Shown here: piece by piece, positions 30,349 through 40,298 of the stretch
Numbering within the stretch: the stretch's first letter is position 1
How the letters are laid out: each line of letters begins with the position of its first letter
Assembly: GCA_913057785.1 (NCBI GenBank)
Contig: CAJXPD010000005.1
Coordinates: 1-64,000, forward strand
Source: an uncultured Lewinella sp.
GTDB lineage: Bacteria; Bacteroidota; Bacteroidia; Chitinophagales; Saprospiraceae
Length of the DNA stretch: 64,000 nucleotides
Direction of reading: 5' to 3'
Made by a program: the position numbers and the translations under genes
Notes under the pieces: model-generated
Seen by the model: only the letters and a program-made list of their open reading frames with translations
Databases searched by the model: none
What the model was told of the DNA's origin: nothing

Positions 30349-33300
30349 ATGAAAGCTAAACCAATATTTAAAGTTTCCTCAACGCTCTGTGCAGCGCTAC
30401 TACTACTTCTTGCTTTCAGCTGTAGCAGAGAAATTGACGGATTGGAACCCGCTGACTTTCCCACTGGCGGAGAGGTCTTCATAGACGGTTTCCCAGGTGG
30501 TCTACAATACACCGCTTTTGGTGGCTCTAAAACGGATGCTTTTCAAGTAGATGAAGACGTATCCTACGATGGAGAAGCCTCCATGCGTTTTTCTGTACCC
30601 GATCTTGATGATCCCAGTGGAGGATATGCAGGTGGGGCTTACACTTATCCAGTAGGCCGAGATTTGACTGGATTTGATGCCTTGACTTTTTGGGCCAAAG
30701 CGTCTAAATCAGCTAACATTGATGAGATTGGATTTGGCAACGATTTAGGAGAATCCAAGTACCGAGCAGTCATCACTAATGTTGCTGTAAATACAAACTG
30801 GAAAAAGTACTACATTCCCATTCCTGATGCTTCGAAACTGACGCAGGAGAGAGGTATGCTATGGTACTCTGAGGGACCAGAAGATGGAAAGGGCTACACG
30901 TTTTGGATCGATGAGGTACAATTTGAGAAATTGGGAACCATAGCACACCCTAAGGCTTCCATTTTGCTAGGCAATGAAATTCAGTTGACTGCCGAAACGG
31001 GTGATAGACTAGTTGTTGATGGCTTGACAGCAGCTGCCAACTTGCCGAACGGGGTTGATCAAACAGTATTGGTTGCTCCTGGATATTTTGACTTTAGTTC
31101 TTCTGATCCATCTGTAGCGACGATTAATGCAAGTGGTGTATTGACCGTTATCGATGCCGGTACTACTGTCATTACAGCCACGTTAGGAGAGGTCGATGCC
31201 GAAGGTTCTTTAACCCTCGAATCTACTGGAGACCCTATCCTGCCTCCAACACCAGCTCCCACACCGCAGGTTAGCCAGGATAGTGTTATTTCTATGTACA
31301 GTAATGTATATAATGATGTAGTGGTGGACACCTGGAACCCTTTTTGGGAATTCTCAACTACGCTAGTAGATGATGTTAAAATCGGGAATGATGACTTGAA
31401 GCGATACAAGCAGCTCAACTTTGTAGGTATCCTTACAGAGTCGGCCAAGATTGATGCCTCTGATATGACCCACTTCCATATGGACATTTGGACACCAGAT
31501 CCAACGGATGGTGGGCAGACCTTCAAAATTCTATTAGTGGATTTCGGAGCAGACGGTAATTTCGGAGGAGGAGATGATTCTTCTCATGAAGTGAGCTTTA
31601 CCGCGCCCACCTTGTCATCAGGAAAATGGGTGAGTCTAGATATTCCTTTAGTGGACTTTGCCGGTTTGGTGAATCGTAACAATATTGCCCAGTTGGTACT
31701 TTCTGGAGAAATTCCCAACGTCTTCGTAGACAATGTCTACTACTATAACAGTGGCTCCAGCGGACGACCAGAGCCGACTGAAGCTGCACCAACCCCGACG
31801 GTGGATGCCGCTGATGTTGTTTCACTGTTCAGTAATGCGTACGATGATGTACCGGTAGATACTTGGTCCGCTGATTGGGACGTGGCTCAACTAGAAGACA
31901 TTCAGGTAGCAGGAGATGATGTGAAATTGTATACAGGTTTGTCTTTCGCTGGTATCGAATTTACAAGCCAAACCGTGGACGCTTCTCAGTTGGATCGTTT
32001 CCATATGGACATTTGGACGCCAGATCCTACTACCGTACCCGCCGCCCTACGTATCAAGTTAGTTGATTTTGGTGCAGACGGTGCCTTCGGTGGTGGTGAT
32101 GATGTGGAACATGAACTAGCAATAGATGCGAACACCAGCCCAGCATTGGCTACCGAGTCATGGGTGGGCATAGATCTGCCTCTAAGCGCCTTTGCAGGCC
32201 TTACCACTCGTGGCAACCTCGCTCAAATGATTATCTCTGGTGATCCTAATACTTTATACGTTGACAATATTTACTTCTACGCTGGCGAAGGCGGCGGTGG
32301 TGGCGGTGGAGATACCGAGCCAATGGTAGCTGCTCCAGCGCCTACACAAAGTAGTGCTGATGTTGTTTCTCTATTCAGTGATGTGTACGACGATGTACCG
32401 GTGGATACTTGGCGTACAGATTGGTCAAATGCGACTTTTGAAGATGTTTTAGTAGCCGATAATGCGACTAAAAAGTATTCTGCGCTTGACTTTGTAGGCA
32501 TTGAAACTGTGGCCAATCCTGTGGACGCAAGCGGGATGACCCACTTTAGCATGGATGTTTGGTCTCCAGATTTCACCGTGTTCGGTGTGAAGCTGGTTGA
32601 CTTTGGTGCCGATGGTGCCTTTGGTGGTGGCGATGACGTGGAGCATCAAATTAACTTTGAGGCTCCGGTGCAAGGAGATTGGGTGAGTTTTGATATTCCA
32701 TTGGCAGATTTCACCGGTTTAACCACGACTTCTAACATTGCACAGTATATTCTAGTAGGTCAGCCTACTGCTGCGACTACGGTATTTGTAGATAATGTTT
32801 ACTTCTTCAATAGTGAAGGAGGAGGAGGTGGTGGTAATGAGCCTACCATGGCTGCTCCAACGCCAACGCAAAGCGAATCGGATGTCGTTTCGCTGTTCAG
32901 TGATGCCTATACTGATGTAACTGTTGATACTTGGCGTACAGACTGGTCTGCTGCTACTTTTGAAGATGTTACGGTAGATGGTAATGCGACTAAGAAGTAC
33001 TCAGACCTAGATTTTGTCGGCATTGAAACGGTGTCAAGCACAGTAGATGCCAGCAATATGACACACTTCCGTATGGATGTTTGGTCTCCAGACTTTACGG
33101 TCTTTGGTATCAAACTAGTTGATTTCGGTGCGGATGGCGCTTTCGGAGGTGGTGATGATGCAGAACATCAAATCAACTTCGATGCTCCTGTACAGGGAGA
33201 ATGGGTGAGCTTCGATATCCCGTTGACTGACTTCACAGGTCTTACGACTACTGGTAATATCGCTCAGTATATCTTGGTGGGACAACCCACAGGAGCAACA

Positions 33301-34374
33301 ACAGTTTTCGTGGACAATGTTTACTTCTACACCGATGGCGGTGGAGGAATGTTGACAGAGCCAGCCATGGAAGCTCCAACACCAACGGAGGATGCCGCTA
33401 ATGTAGTTTCTCTATTTAGCGATGCCTACGATGATGTAGCCGTTGATACATGGCGTACAGATTGGTCGGCTGCTACCTTTGAAGATGTGACCGTAAATGG
33501 TAATGCGACCAAGAAATACTCTGCATTAGACTTTGTAGGTATTGAAACAGTTTCCAGCCCAGTGGATGCTAGCAATATGACTAATTTCAGTATGGATATC
33601 TGGTCCCCTGACTTCGAATTGTTTGGAATCAAACTGGTTGACTTTGGAGCGGATGGTGCCTTTGGCGGCGGAGACGACGTCGAGCATCAGATAGACTTCA
33701 ACATGCCGATGCAAGGAGACTGGGTGAGCTTAGATATTCCATTGACTGACTTCACTGGCCTCACGACTACCGGTAATATTGCTCAATTTATCTTAGTAGG
33801 TCGCCCTGCTGGAACTACCACGGTCTTTGTAGATAACATCTACTTCTATGGAGAAGGTGGTGGTGGAAACCTTACTGAGCCAGCAGAAGCTGCTCCAGCA
33901 CCAACCCTTGCCGAAGCAGATGTAATTTCGCTGTTCAGTGACGTTTATACAGATGTTCCTGTTGATACCTGGCGTACAGATTGGTCTTCAGCGACTTTCG
34001 AAGATGTGATGGTAGCAGGTAATGCGACTAAGAAGTATTCTGCCCTAGATTTTGTGGGTATCGAAACTGTGGCCAACACCGTTGATGCTAGTGAAATGAC
34101 TCACTTCCATATCGATGTATGGTCAGCTGATGCTACATTCTTCGGTATCAAAATCGTTGACTTTGGTGCGGACGGCGCCTTTGGAGGAGGAGATGATGTA
34201 GAACATCAGATCAACTTTGAAGCTCCTCAACAAGGAGGCTGGGTGAGCTATGATATTCCATTGACTGACTTCGCCGGACTGACAACAAAAGGAAATGTAG
34301 CACAATACATCTTAGTAGGTCAGCCTACTGGAGCGAATACGATTTTCGTTGACAACATGTATTTCCACAAATAA
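30349..34374 (+). CDS. surface lipoprotein: N-terminal CBM-like domain, Ig-like (BIG2-type) domain, six tandem ~150-175-aa modules
   Basis: Lipobox LLAFSC; BIG2-like FDFSSSDPSVATINASGVLTVIDAGTTVITATLGE; repeats of VVSLFSDxYxDVxVDTWRTDW...VDFGADGAFGGGDDxEHQ...GNIAQYILVGQPTGxxTVFVDNVYFY. Confidence 0.9.
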   Translation: MKAKPIFKVSSTLCAALLLLLAFSCSREIDGLEPADFPTGGEVFIDGFPGGLQYTAFGGSKTDAFQVDEDVSYDGEASMRFSVPDLDDPSGGYAGGAYTYPVGRDLTGFDALTFWAKASKSANIDEIGFGNDLGESKYRAVITNVAVNTNWKKYYIPIPDASKLTQERGMLWYSEGPEDGKGYTFWIDEVQFEKLGTIAHPKASILLGNEIQLTAETGDRLVVDGLTAAANLPNGVDQTVLVAPGYFDFSSSDPSVATINASGVLTVIDAGTTVITATLGEVDAEGSLTLESTGDPILPPTPAPTPQVSQDSVISMYSNVYNDVVVDTWNPFWEFSTTLVDDVKIGNDDLKRYKQLNFVGILTESAKIDASDMTHFHMDIWTPDPTDGGQTFKILLVDFGADGNFGGGDDSSHEVSFTAPTLSSGKWVSLDIPLVDFAGLVNRNNIAQLVLSGEIPNVFVDNVYYYNSGSSGRPEPTEAAPTPTVDAADVVSLFSNAYDDVPVDTWSADWDVAQLEDIQVAGDDVKLYTGLSFAGIEFTSQTVDASQLDRFHMDIWTPDPTTVPAALRIKLVDFGADGAFGGGDDVEHELAIDANTSPALATESWVGIDLPLSAFAGLTTRGNLAQMIISGDPNTLYVDNIYFYAGEGGGGGGGDTEPMVAAPAPTQSSADVVSLFSDVYDDVPVDTWRTDWSNATFEDVLVADNATKKYSALDFVGIETVANPVDASGMTHFSMDVWSPDFTVFGVKLVDFGADGAFGGGDDVEHQINFEAPVQGDWVSFDIPLADFTGLTTTSNIAQYILVGQPTAATTVFVDNVYFFNSEGGGGGGNEPTMAAPTPTQSESDVVSLFSDAYTDVTVDTWRTDWSAATFEDVTVDGNATKKYSDLDFVGIETVSSTVDASNMTHFRMDVWSPDFTVFGIKLVDFGADGAFGGGDDAEHQINFDAPVQGEWVSFDIPLTDFTGLTTTGNIAQYILVGQPTGATTVFVDNVYFYTDGGGGMLTEPAMEAPTPTEDAANVVSLFSDAYDDVAVDTWRTDWSAATFEDVTVNGNATKKYSALDFVGIETVSSPVDASNMTNFSMDIWSPDFELFGIKLVDFGADGAFGGGDDVEHQIDFNMPMQGDWVSLDIPLTDFTGLTTTGNIAQFILVGRPAGTTTVFVDNIYFYGEGGGGNLTEPAEAAPAPTLAEADVISLFSDVYTDVPVDTWRTDWSSATFEDVMVAGNATKKYSALDFVGIETVANTVDASEMTHFHIDVWSADATFFGIKIVDFGADGAFGGGDDVEHQINFEAPQQGGWVSYDIPLTDFAGLTTKGNVAQYILVGQPTGANTIFVDNMYFHK
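31271..34374 (+). repeat. six tandem coding repeats (~520-bp period) in the surface lipoprotein
   Basis: Approximate module starts 31271, 31801, 32347, 32872, 33391, 33910. Modules 3-6 are much more alike than 1-2. Confidence 0.88.
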
Positions 34375-34392
34375 CATTTAGTGTAGTTAAAG

Positions 34393-34430
34393 GGAAGCTA
34401 ATTTCCTCTTCGGAAGAATTGGCTTCCTTT
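34393..34430 (+). terminator. intra-operon terminator/attenuator-like hairpin
   Basis: GGAAGCTAATTTCC-TCTTC-GGAAGAATTGGCTTCC followed by TTTCCC, between the repeat lipoprotein and GH16 genes. Confidence 0.6.
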
Positions 34431-34480
34431 CCCAGACTCCGTTAGAGAGTCGTCAATCCTACACTCAAAATAAAAGTAAA

Positions 34481-35314
34481 ATGCAATTTAAATATAGCGC
34501 TATAAAGCCCTTCGGTGGCATTGCACTTCTCTTTTTAGTAGCCTTTGTATTCTCTGCTTGTGAAGAGGACAATGAAGCTCTCGCAGATCGAAATTATCAA
34601 CTGGTATGGCAAGATGAGTTTGAAGGAGCTGCTGGTCAATTGCCAGACGCAAGCAAGTGGAATTTTGATGTCGGTACCGGTTGGGGAAATAACCAACTAG
34701 AATATGATACAGACCGTGCCGAAAACGCCTCCACCGATGGTAATGGCAATCTAGCTATTGTAGCTCGTAGAGAATCTTTTGCCGGATCCGCTTTTACTTC
34801 AGCTAGAATTACCACCCTAGGGAAATTTGACCGAACCTACGGTCGATTCGAAGCCCGCATTAAAATGCCTTGGGGCCCAGGAATTTGGCCTGCTTTCTGG
34901 TTGTTGGGCTCAAATTGCGACCAGCAAGAATGGCCGCTGTGTGGTGAGATTGACGTGATGGAATATAGAGGTCAAGAGCCAAATATTATTCATGGTTCGG
35001 TGCATGGCCCTGGATATTCTGCTGGGGGAGCAATTACCAAAAATTTTAGCTTCGAACAAGGCCGATTTGATACCGATTTTCACTTATTCGCTGTTGAGTG
35101 GGGCGAAGAATTTATCAACTACTATGTTGACGAAACGCTATACTTTTCTATCACTCCCGCAGATTTACCAGGCGAATGGGTATATGACCACCCTTTTCAT
35201 ATCATCTTGAACGTGGCTGTTGGTGGTGACTATGTAGGTTTTCCAACTACGCAGACACCCTTCCCACAAACCATGTTAGTCGATTACGTGAGAGTATACC
35301 AGGAAGTAAATTAG
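34481..35314 (+). CDS. GH16 beta-1,3-glucanase (laminarinase-type) lipoprotein
   Basis: Catalytic motif GEIDVMEYRG; WPAFWLLG; lipobox FVFSAC. Confidence 0.93.
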   Translation: MQFKYSAIKPFGGIALLFLVAFVFSACEEDNEALADRNYQLVWQDEFEGAAGQLPDASKWNFDVGTGWGNNQLEYDTDRAENASTDGNGNLAIVARRESFAGSAFTSARITTLGKFDRTYGRFEARIKMPWGPGIWPAFWLLGSNCDQQEWPLCGEIDVMEYRGQEPNIIHGSVHGPGYSAGGAITKNFSFEQGRFDTDFHLFAVEWGEEFINYYVDETLYFSITPADLPGEWVYDHPFHIILNVAVGGDYVGFPTTQTPFPQTMLVDYVRVYQEVN

Positions 35315-35375
35315 CGCTAAGTACTTAACTTAGAGGACAAAAGTTTTGGACCGCTAATACAGAACAGAATCAACA

Positions 35376-38300
35376 ATGGAAACCGTACAGTCAACAACAG
35401 AGCTGGTAGAAATCAGCCAGGTAGAATTTGAGGGCGAAGCCTACTTCAAGATTACCAATAGCGACGCCATGCGTCCTTTCTTTATGAGTCTCGTTAGTCA
35501 TTCCAATCATTGGATGTTTATTTCCAGTAATGGTGGATTAACAGCTGGCCGAAAGAATTCGGAGAACCCTCTGTTCCCGTATTACACAGATGACAAGATT
35601 ACTGAGTCGGCCGAAATTACTGGCAGCAAATCGATCTTCTGTGTCCATAAGGAAGGTAAAGCCTTGATTTGGGAGCCCTTCTCCGAAAGATTCGAAGGAA
35701 GGTATATGGTTCGTAGAAACCTGTACAAGAGCATCTATGGTAATAAGCTTCTCTTTGAAGAAGTGAACCTAGACCTAGAGCTGAGCTTCCGATATCAATG
35801 GTGTACCAGTGAGAAGTATGGTTTTATCAGGAGATCCATCCTGACCAATATGTCTGGAAAGGATGTAGTTGTAGAGCTATTAGACGGTCTTCAGAATATC
35901 ATGCCTTATGGCGTGCCAAGTGACCTCCAAATGCGATCCAGCAACTTGGTAGATGCCTACAAGAAAAGTGAATTGGAAAAAGACACTGGGCTAGGTATCT
36001 ACAGTTTGAGCGCTATCATCGTTGACAAGGCTGAACCTAGTGAAGCCTTAAAGGCCAATGTTGTCTGGTCTCTTGGGTTAGATAATCCTAAATACCTTTT
36101 GTCCTCCCGACAGCTAAAGAATTTCAGGAAGGGGCTACCCTTACAGGAGGAAGTTGATGTACGCGCAGAAAAAGGAGCGTACTTGTTGAATACAGAAGTC
36201 CAGCTTGCTGCAAATGCGGAAAAGTCATGGATGATCATCGCTGATGTAAATAAAAACCACTCAGCTTTAGCCAGAATATCGGAAACCATTGGCGGAGAGA
36301 AGGATTTGGAGAATTTGATACAGCAAGACATTACTGTTTGCACGCAAAGCCTCATTGCACTAAATGCTGCTTCTGACGCTTTGCAACTTACAGCAGACAA
36401 GTTTAGAGATGCTCGTCATTTCTCAAATGTCTTGTTCAATATCATGCGAGGAGGAATTTTCGATGACAACTATCAAATCGAAAAACCTGATTTCGCGAGC
36501 TATTTGGAAAAGGCTAATCGTAGTTCCTATGAGCAAGCCAAAGACCAGCTTGATAAGCTTCCGGACCTTTTCTCTTTTGCAACGCTCCAAAGAATAGCCA
36601 GTCAGAGTCAGGATGATGACTTCAAAAGGCTTTCTTTGGAGTATATGCCTTTGAAATTTAGCCGTCGTCACGGTGATCCCAGCCGGCCCTGGAATAAGTT
36701 CTCTATCAATACACGTAGTGAACTGGATGGTTCGAAGATCTTAGACTATGAAGGCAATTGGCGTGATATATTCCAGAACTGGGAAGCGCTAGCCTTGGCC
36801 TATCCGATGTTCATTGAGAGCATGTTTCAGAAGTTTCTCAATGCTACGACCTTTGATGGTTACAACCCTTATCGGGTCACGAAAGGTGGTTTTGATTGGG
36901 AAATCATCGAGCCAGATGACCCATGGTCTTACATCGGGTATTGGGGAGATCATCAGATCATCTACCTACTGAAATTCTTAGAGTTCTCAGAGAAGGTATT
37001 CCCCGGTAAGCTCGCTACTTATTTTTACAAAGATCTATTTGTGTATGCAAATGTGCCGTACCGAATCAAGTCTTTTGGTGAAATCCTAAAGAACCCAAAG
37101 GATACCATTGACTTCGATCATGAGTCGGACGAACGTATACGGGAACGTAGAGCGGCAATGGGCGCTGATGGAGCTTTGTTGTGTAATGCAGCAGGTGAGA
37201 TCTATCGAGCAAACTTCATTGAGAAAATCTTAGCTACACTACTCGCTAAGTTGTCCAATTATATTCCGGAGGGTGGGATTTGGATGAATACACAGCGTCC
37301 AGAATGGAATGACGCCAATAATGCCCTAGTAGGCAATGGCGTCTCGATGGTCACTCTGTATTACTTGCACCGTTTTCTGCAATTCTTCAAAGGTTTGTTG
37401 AAGGAGGCTAAGCAGGAGGAATTCATGGTGGCTGAGGAACTCATGGAGTTCTTTGGAAAAGTCCAAGCCACCTTTGAACAAAACAAGTCGATCCTTTCAG
37501 GAGCAATCAACGATAAAGATCGAATGCAGGTGCTGCGTGGAGTAGGGGAGGCAGGTTCTGCCTACCGAGATAAGATTTACGACCACGGTTTCTCAGGGGG
37601 CAAAGCCCCGATGAAACTCGGAGAACTGCAATACTTCATCGACATTAGTATTGATTACCTCACGCATGCCATCGATGCCAACAAACGCTCCGACAATCTC
37701 TTTCACGCCTACAACTTAATGACCGTAGAGAGTGATACAGAGGTTTCCATTTCCTATTTGAGCGAAATGCTAGAAGGCCAGGTGGCCGTCTTGAGTGCGG
37801 GGCACCTGTCTGGCGAAGAATCCTTAGCGGTATTGGATGCCATGCGGGAAAGTAAGTTGTACCGCCCGGATCAGCATAGTTACTTGTTATATCCGAACAA
37901 AAACCTACCACGCTTTACTAAGAAGAATACGATTCCAGCTGCGGCCGTGGCTGATTGCGCACTGTTGCAAAAACTAGTGCAAGATGGTCAGGCTCAGATC
38001 ATTGAAAAAGACATTAAAGGTGATTATCATTTTAATGGCAATTTCAGGAATGCTAATGACCTAGAGGCGGCCCTAGTAGGCCTTGCAGCTGGGCCTTACG
38101 CTGATCTGCTGCAGCAGGATAAGAGCAAGGTCCTAGATATTTTTGAGGACATGTTTGATCATAAGGCCTTTACCGGTAGATCGGGCACCTTCTTCGGCTA
38201 CGAGGGATTAGGGTCCATTTATTGGCATATGGTTTCCAAGTTATTACTCGCTGTACAAGAGAGTTACCTACGTGCTATGAAAGAGGGGGCAGCACCCGCT

Positions 38301-38822
38301 ACTCTAGATGCATTGGCTGCCCATTACCATGAGATTAATAAAGGTATTGGCGTACATAAGGCCCCGGCGGTTTATGGCGCATTCCCAACTGATCCTTATT
38401 CCCATACTCCTGCTGGCAAAGGCGCGCAGCAACCCGGTATGACCGGACAGGTTAAAGAGGATATTCTCAGTCGATTTGGAGAGCTAGGAGTATTTGTTCA
38501 GAGCGGGCAATTATCCTTTGACCCCACGCTCTTACAGGAAGCAGAGTTTTTGGGTAAACCACAAACCTTCTCCTATCTGGATGTCAAAGGCCAGGCGCAA
38601 GAAGTACAACTTCCTGCTGGATCCTTAGCTTTCACCTACTGTCAAGTGCCAATTATCTATCAGTTAGCTGAAGAAGAAGGCTTAGCGGTCACTTATAAGG
38701 ATGGCCGTTTGGAGAAGTCAGGAACGCTTGCCCTTGACCAGGCAGCCAGCCAACAGCTTTTTGAAAGAACGGCGCAAATTGAGAAGATCGTCGTTCAGCT
38801 GAAGAAAGCCAGAATGAGATAG
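35376..38822 (+). CDS. GH94/GH149-like beta-glucan phosphorylase (cytoplasmic)
   Basis: ~1150 aa without signal peptide; N-terminal beta-sandwich region (FFMSLVSHSNHWMFISSNGGLTAGRKNSENPLFPYYTDDKI) and (alpha/alpha)-barrel motifs (GGFDWEIIEPDDPWSYIGYWGDHQIIYLLKFLE; RPEWNDANNALVGNGVSMVT). Context suggests beta-1,3-oligoglucan phosphorylase. Confidence 0.8.
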   Translation: METVQSTTELVEISQVEFEGEAYFKITNSDAMRPFFMSLVSHSNHWMFISSNGGLTAGRKNSENPLFPYYTDDKITESAEITGSKSIFCVHKEGKALIWEPFSERFEGRYMVRRNLYKSIYGNKLLFEEVNLDLELSFRYQWCTSEKYGFIRRSILTNMSGKDVVVELLDGLQNIMPYGVPSDLQMRSSNLVDAYKKSELEKDTGLGIYSLSAIIVDKAEPSEALKANVVWSLGLDNPKYLLSSRQLKNFRKGLPLQEEVDVRAEKGAYLLNTEVQLAANAEKSWMIIADVNKNHSALARISETIGGEKDLENLIQQDITVCTQSLIALNAASDALQLTADKFRDARHFSNVLFNIMRGGIFDDNYQIEKPDFASYLEKANRSSYEQAKDQLDKLPDLFSFATLQRIASQSQDDDFKRLSLEYMPLKFSRRHGDPSRPWNKFSINTRSELDGSKILDYEGNWRDIFQNWEALALAYPMFIESMFQKFLNATTFDGYNPYRVTKGGFDWEIIEPDDPWSYIGYWGDHQIIYLLKFLEFSEKVFPGKLATYFYKDLFVYANVPYRIKSFGEILKNPKDTIDFDHESDERIRERRAAMGADGALLCNAAGEIYRANFIEKILATLLAKLSNYIPEGGIWMNTQRPEWNDANNALVGNGVSMVTLYYLHRFLQFFKGLLKEAKQEEFMVAEELMEFFGKVQATFEQNKSILSGAINDKDRMQVLRGVGEAGSAYRDKIYDHGFSGGKAPMKLGELQYFIDISIDYLTHAIDANKRSDNLFHAYNLMTVESDTEVSISYLSEMLEGQVAVLSAGHLSGEESLAVLDAMRESKLYRPDQHSYLLYPNKNLPRFTKKNTIPAAAVADCALLQKLVQDGQAQIIEKDIKGDYHFNGNFRNANDLEAALVGLAAGPYADLLQQDKSKVLDIFEDMFDHKAFTGRSGTFFGYEGLGSIYWHMVSKLLLAVQESYLRAMKEGAAPATLDALAAHYHEINKGIGVHKAPAVYGAFPTDPYSHTPAGKGAQQPGMTGQVKEDILSRFGELGVFVQSGQLSFDPTLLQEAEFLGKPQTFSYLDVKGQAQEVQLPAGSLAFTYCQVPIIYQLAEEEGLAVTYKDGRLEKSGTLALDQAASQQLFERTAQIEKIVVQLKKARMR

Positions 38823-38855
38823 TATTAACCCGAAATTACCACTGTTAGGCTAGAA

Positions 38856-40202
38856 GTGATCCCTTACCTCTGTGTAAGGGGGGAAATCCTAATAAATAGA
38901 CAAAACGATAGAACCTTGAATACTACAAAGCTCATAGCAATCCTTTTCAGTTTAACTCTATGCTTTTCCTGCAATCCAAAGGAAGCACAGGAGGAAAACC
39001 CATCACCTATAACATCACCAATCTTGGCTAAAGATATTCTAGGAAACCCTGAGTATTTGGCGATCTCCTATGGAGGATACCGTCAAAATAGTAGAGATGT
39101 TCAACCTACCGTGGCACAATTAAAAGAGGATATGAAAATTCTCTTTGCCATGGGTATCAAGGTCCTGAGAACCTACAATGTAGAGTTGCCACATGCATCG
39201 AATGTCGTGGCTGCCATTGATGAGCTAAAGAAGGAGGATCCTTCTTTTGAAATGTATGTAATGTTGGGGGCTTGGATCGATTGTAAAGGAGCATTTACCG
39301 ACAATCCTGATCACAATGAGGAAGATGTAGAAGCCAACGCCGCGGAAATTCAGCGCGCTGTAGAATTGGCCAATCGTTACCCGGATATCATTAAGGTTAT
39401 TGCGGTCGGTAATGAGGCCATGGTGAAGTGGGCAGCCAGTTATTTTGTACAGCCAGGCGTGATATTGAGGTGGGTGAATTATTTGCAAGAGTTAAAACAA
39501 GCCGGAGATCTACCTGCGGACCTTTGGATCACGAGCTCCGACAACTTTGCCTCCTGGGGAGGCGGGGGCGAGGAATATCACGTCGAAGATCTCACTGCTT
39601 TGATCAAAGCGGTTGATTTCGTTTCTCTGCACACTTATCCAATGCACGATACGCATTACAATCCGGATTTCTGGGGTAATGCTCCTGAGGAAGAGTCGAA
39701 GCCTGATAGCGCAAGAATCGCCGCTGCGATGGACCGCGCACTTGCCTACGCCCAAACTCAGTACCAAAATACGGCAGATTACATCAAAAGCCTCGGGGTG
39801 GATAAACCGATTCACATCGGAGAAACGGGTTGGGCCAGTTTTTCTAATGGACACTACGGTACTGAGGGCTCCAAGGCCACTGATGAATATAAGGAAGGTA
39901 TCTATTATCACCTCCTACGTGAATGGACCAATAAGGAAGGGATTTCCTGCTTCTATTTCGAGGCATTTGACGAGAACTGGAAAGATGCCGGTAACCCCGG
40001 AGGTTCAGAGAATTATTTTGGACTATTTACGATCGATGGAAAAGCTAAATACGCCTTATGGGACTTAGTAGATCAAGGCGTCTTCGAGGGATTGGGCAGA
40101 GGGGATCAATCGATTACCAAGACTTACAATGGTGAGCTATCGGCATTGCTTAAGGAGGTCGCTAACCCACCTATGAAAGAATCACTGACTGCTCAGCAAT
40201 AG
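38856..40202 (+). CDS. GH17-like glucanase, exported lipoprotein
   Basis: Lipobox TLCFSC; ISYGGYRQ, KVLRTYNVE, VIAVGNEAM, HIGETGWAS. True start likely downstream of 38856. Confidence 0.82.
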   Translation: MIPYLCVRGEILINRQNDRTLNTTKLIAILFSLTLCFSCNPKEAQEENPSPITSPILAKDILGNPEYLAISYGGYRQNSRDVQPTVAQLKEDMKILFAMGIKVLRTYNVELPHASNVVAAIDELKKEDPSFEMYVMLGAWIDCKGAFTDNPDHNEEDVEANAAEIQRAVELANRYPDIIKVIAVGNEAMVKWAASYFVQPGVILRWVNYLQELKQAGDLPADLWITSSDNFASWGGGGEEYHVEDLTALIKAVDFVSLHTYPMHDTHYNPDFWGNAPEEESKPDSARIAAAMDRALAYAQTQYQNTADYIKSLGVDKPIHIGETGWASFSNGHYGTEGSKATDEYKEGIYYHLLREWTNKEGISCFYFEAFDENWKDAGNPGGSENYFGLFTIDGKAKYALWDLVDQGVFEGLGRGDQSITKTYNGELSALLKEVANPPMKESLTAQQ

Positions 40203-40298
40203 AGTTGTGGGCCGTCTATAACTAGTGAGTGATCAACGAAGACAACCCCAGAAAACCTTGAATGCTGCACAAAGTCAGTGCAATAAAAACACCTAAAA

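Noticed and set aside
30349-34374. Repeat protein as an RTX toxin or adhesin because of DxDG/GGGDD-like loops
   Set aside because: Loops are isolated once per ~170-aa module, not nonapeptide arrays. The lipobox and operon context favour a glycan-binding role.
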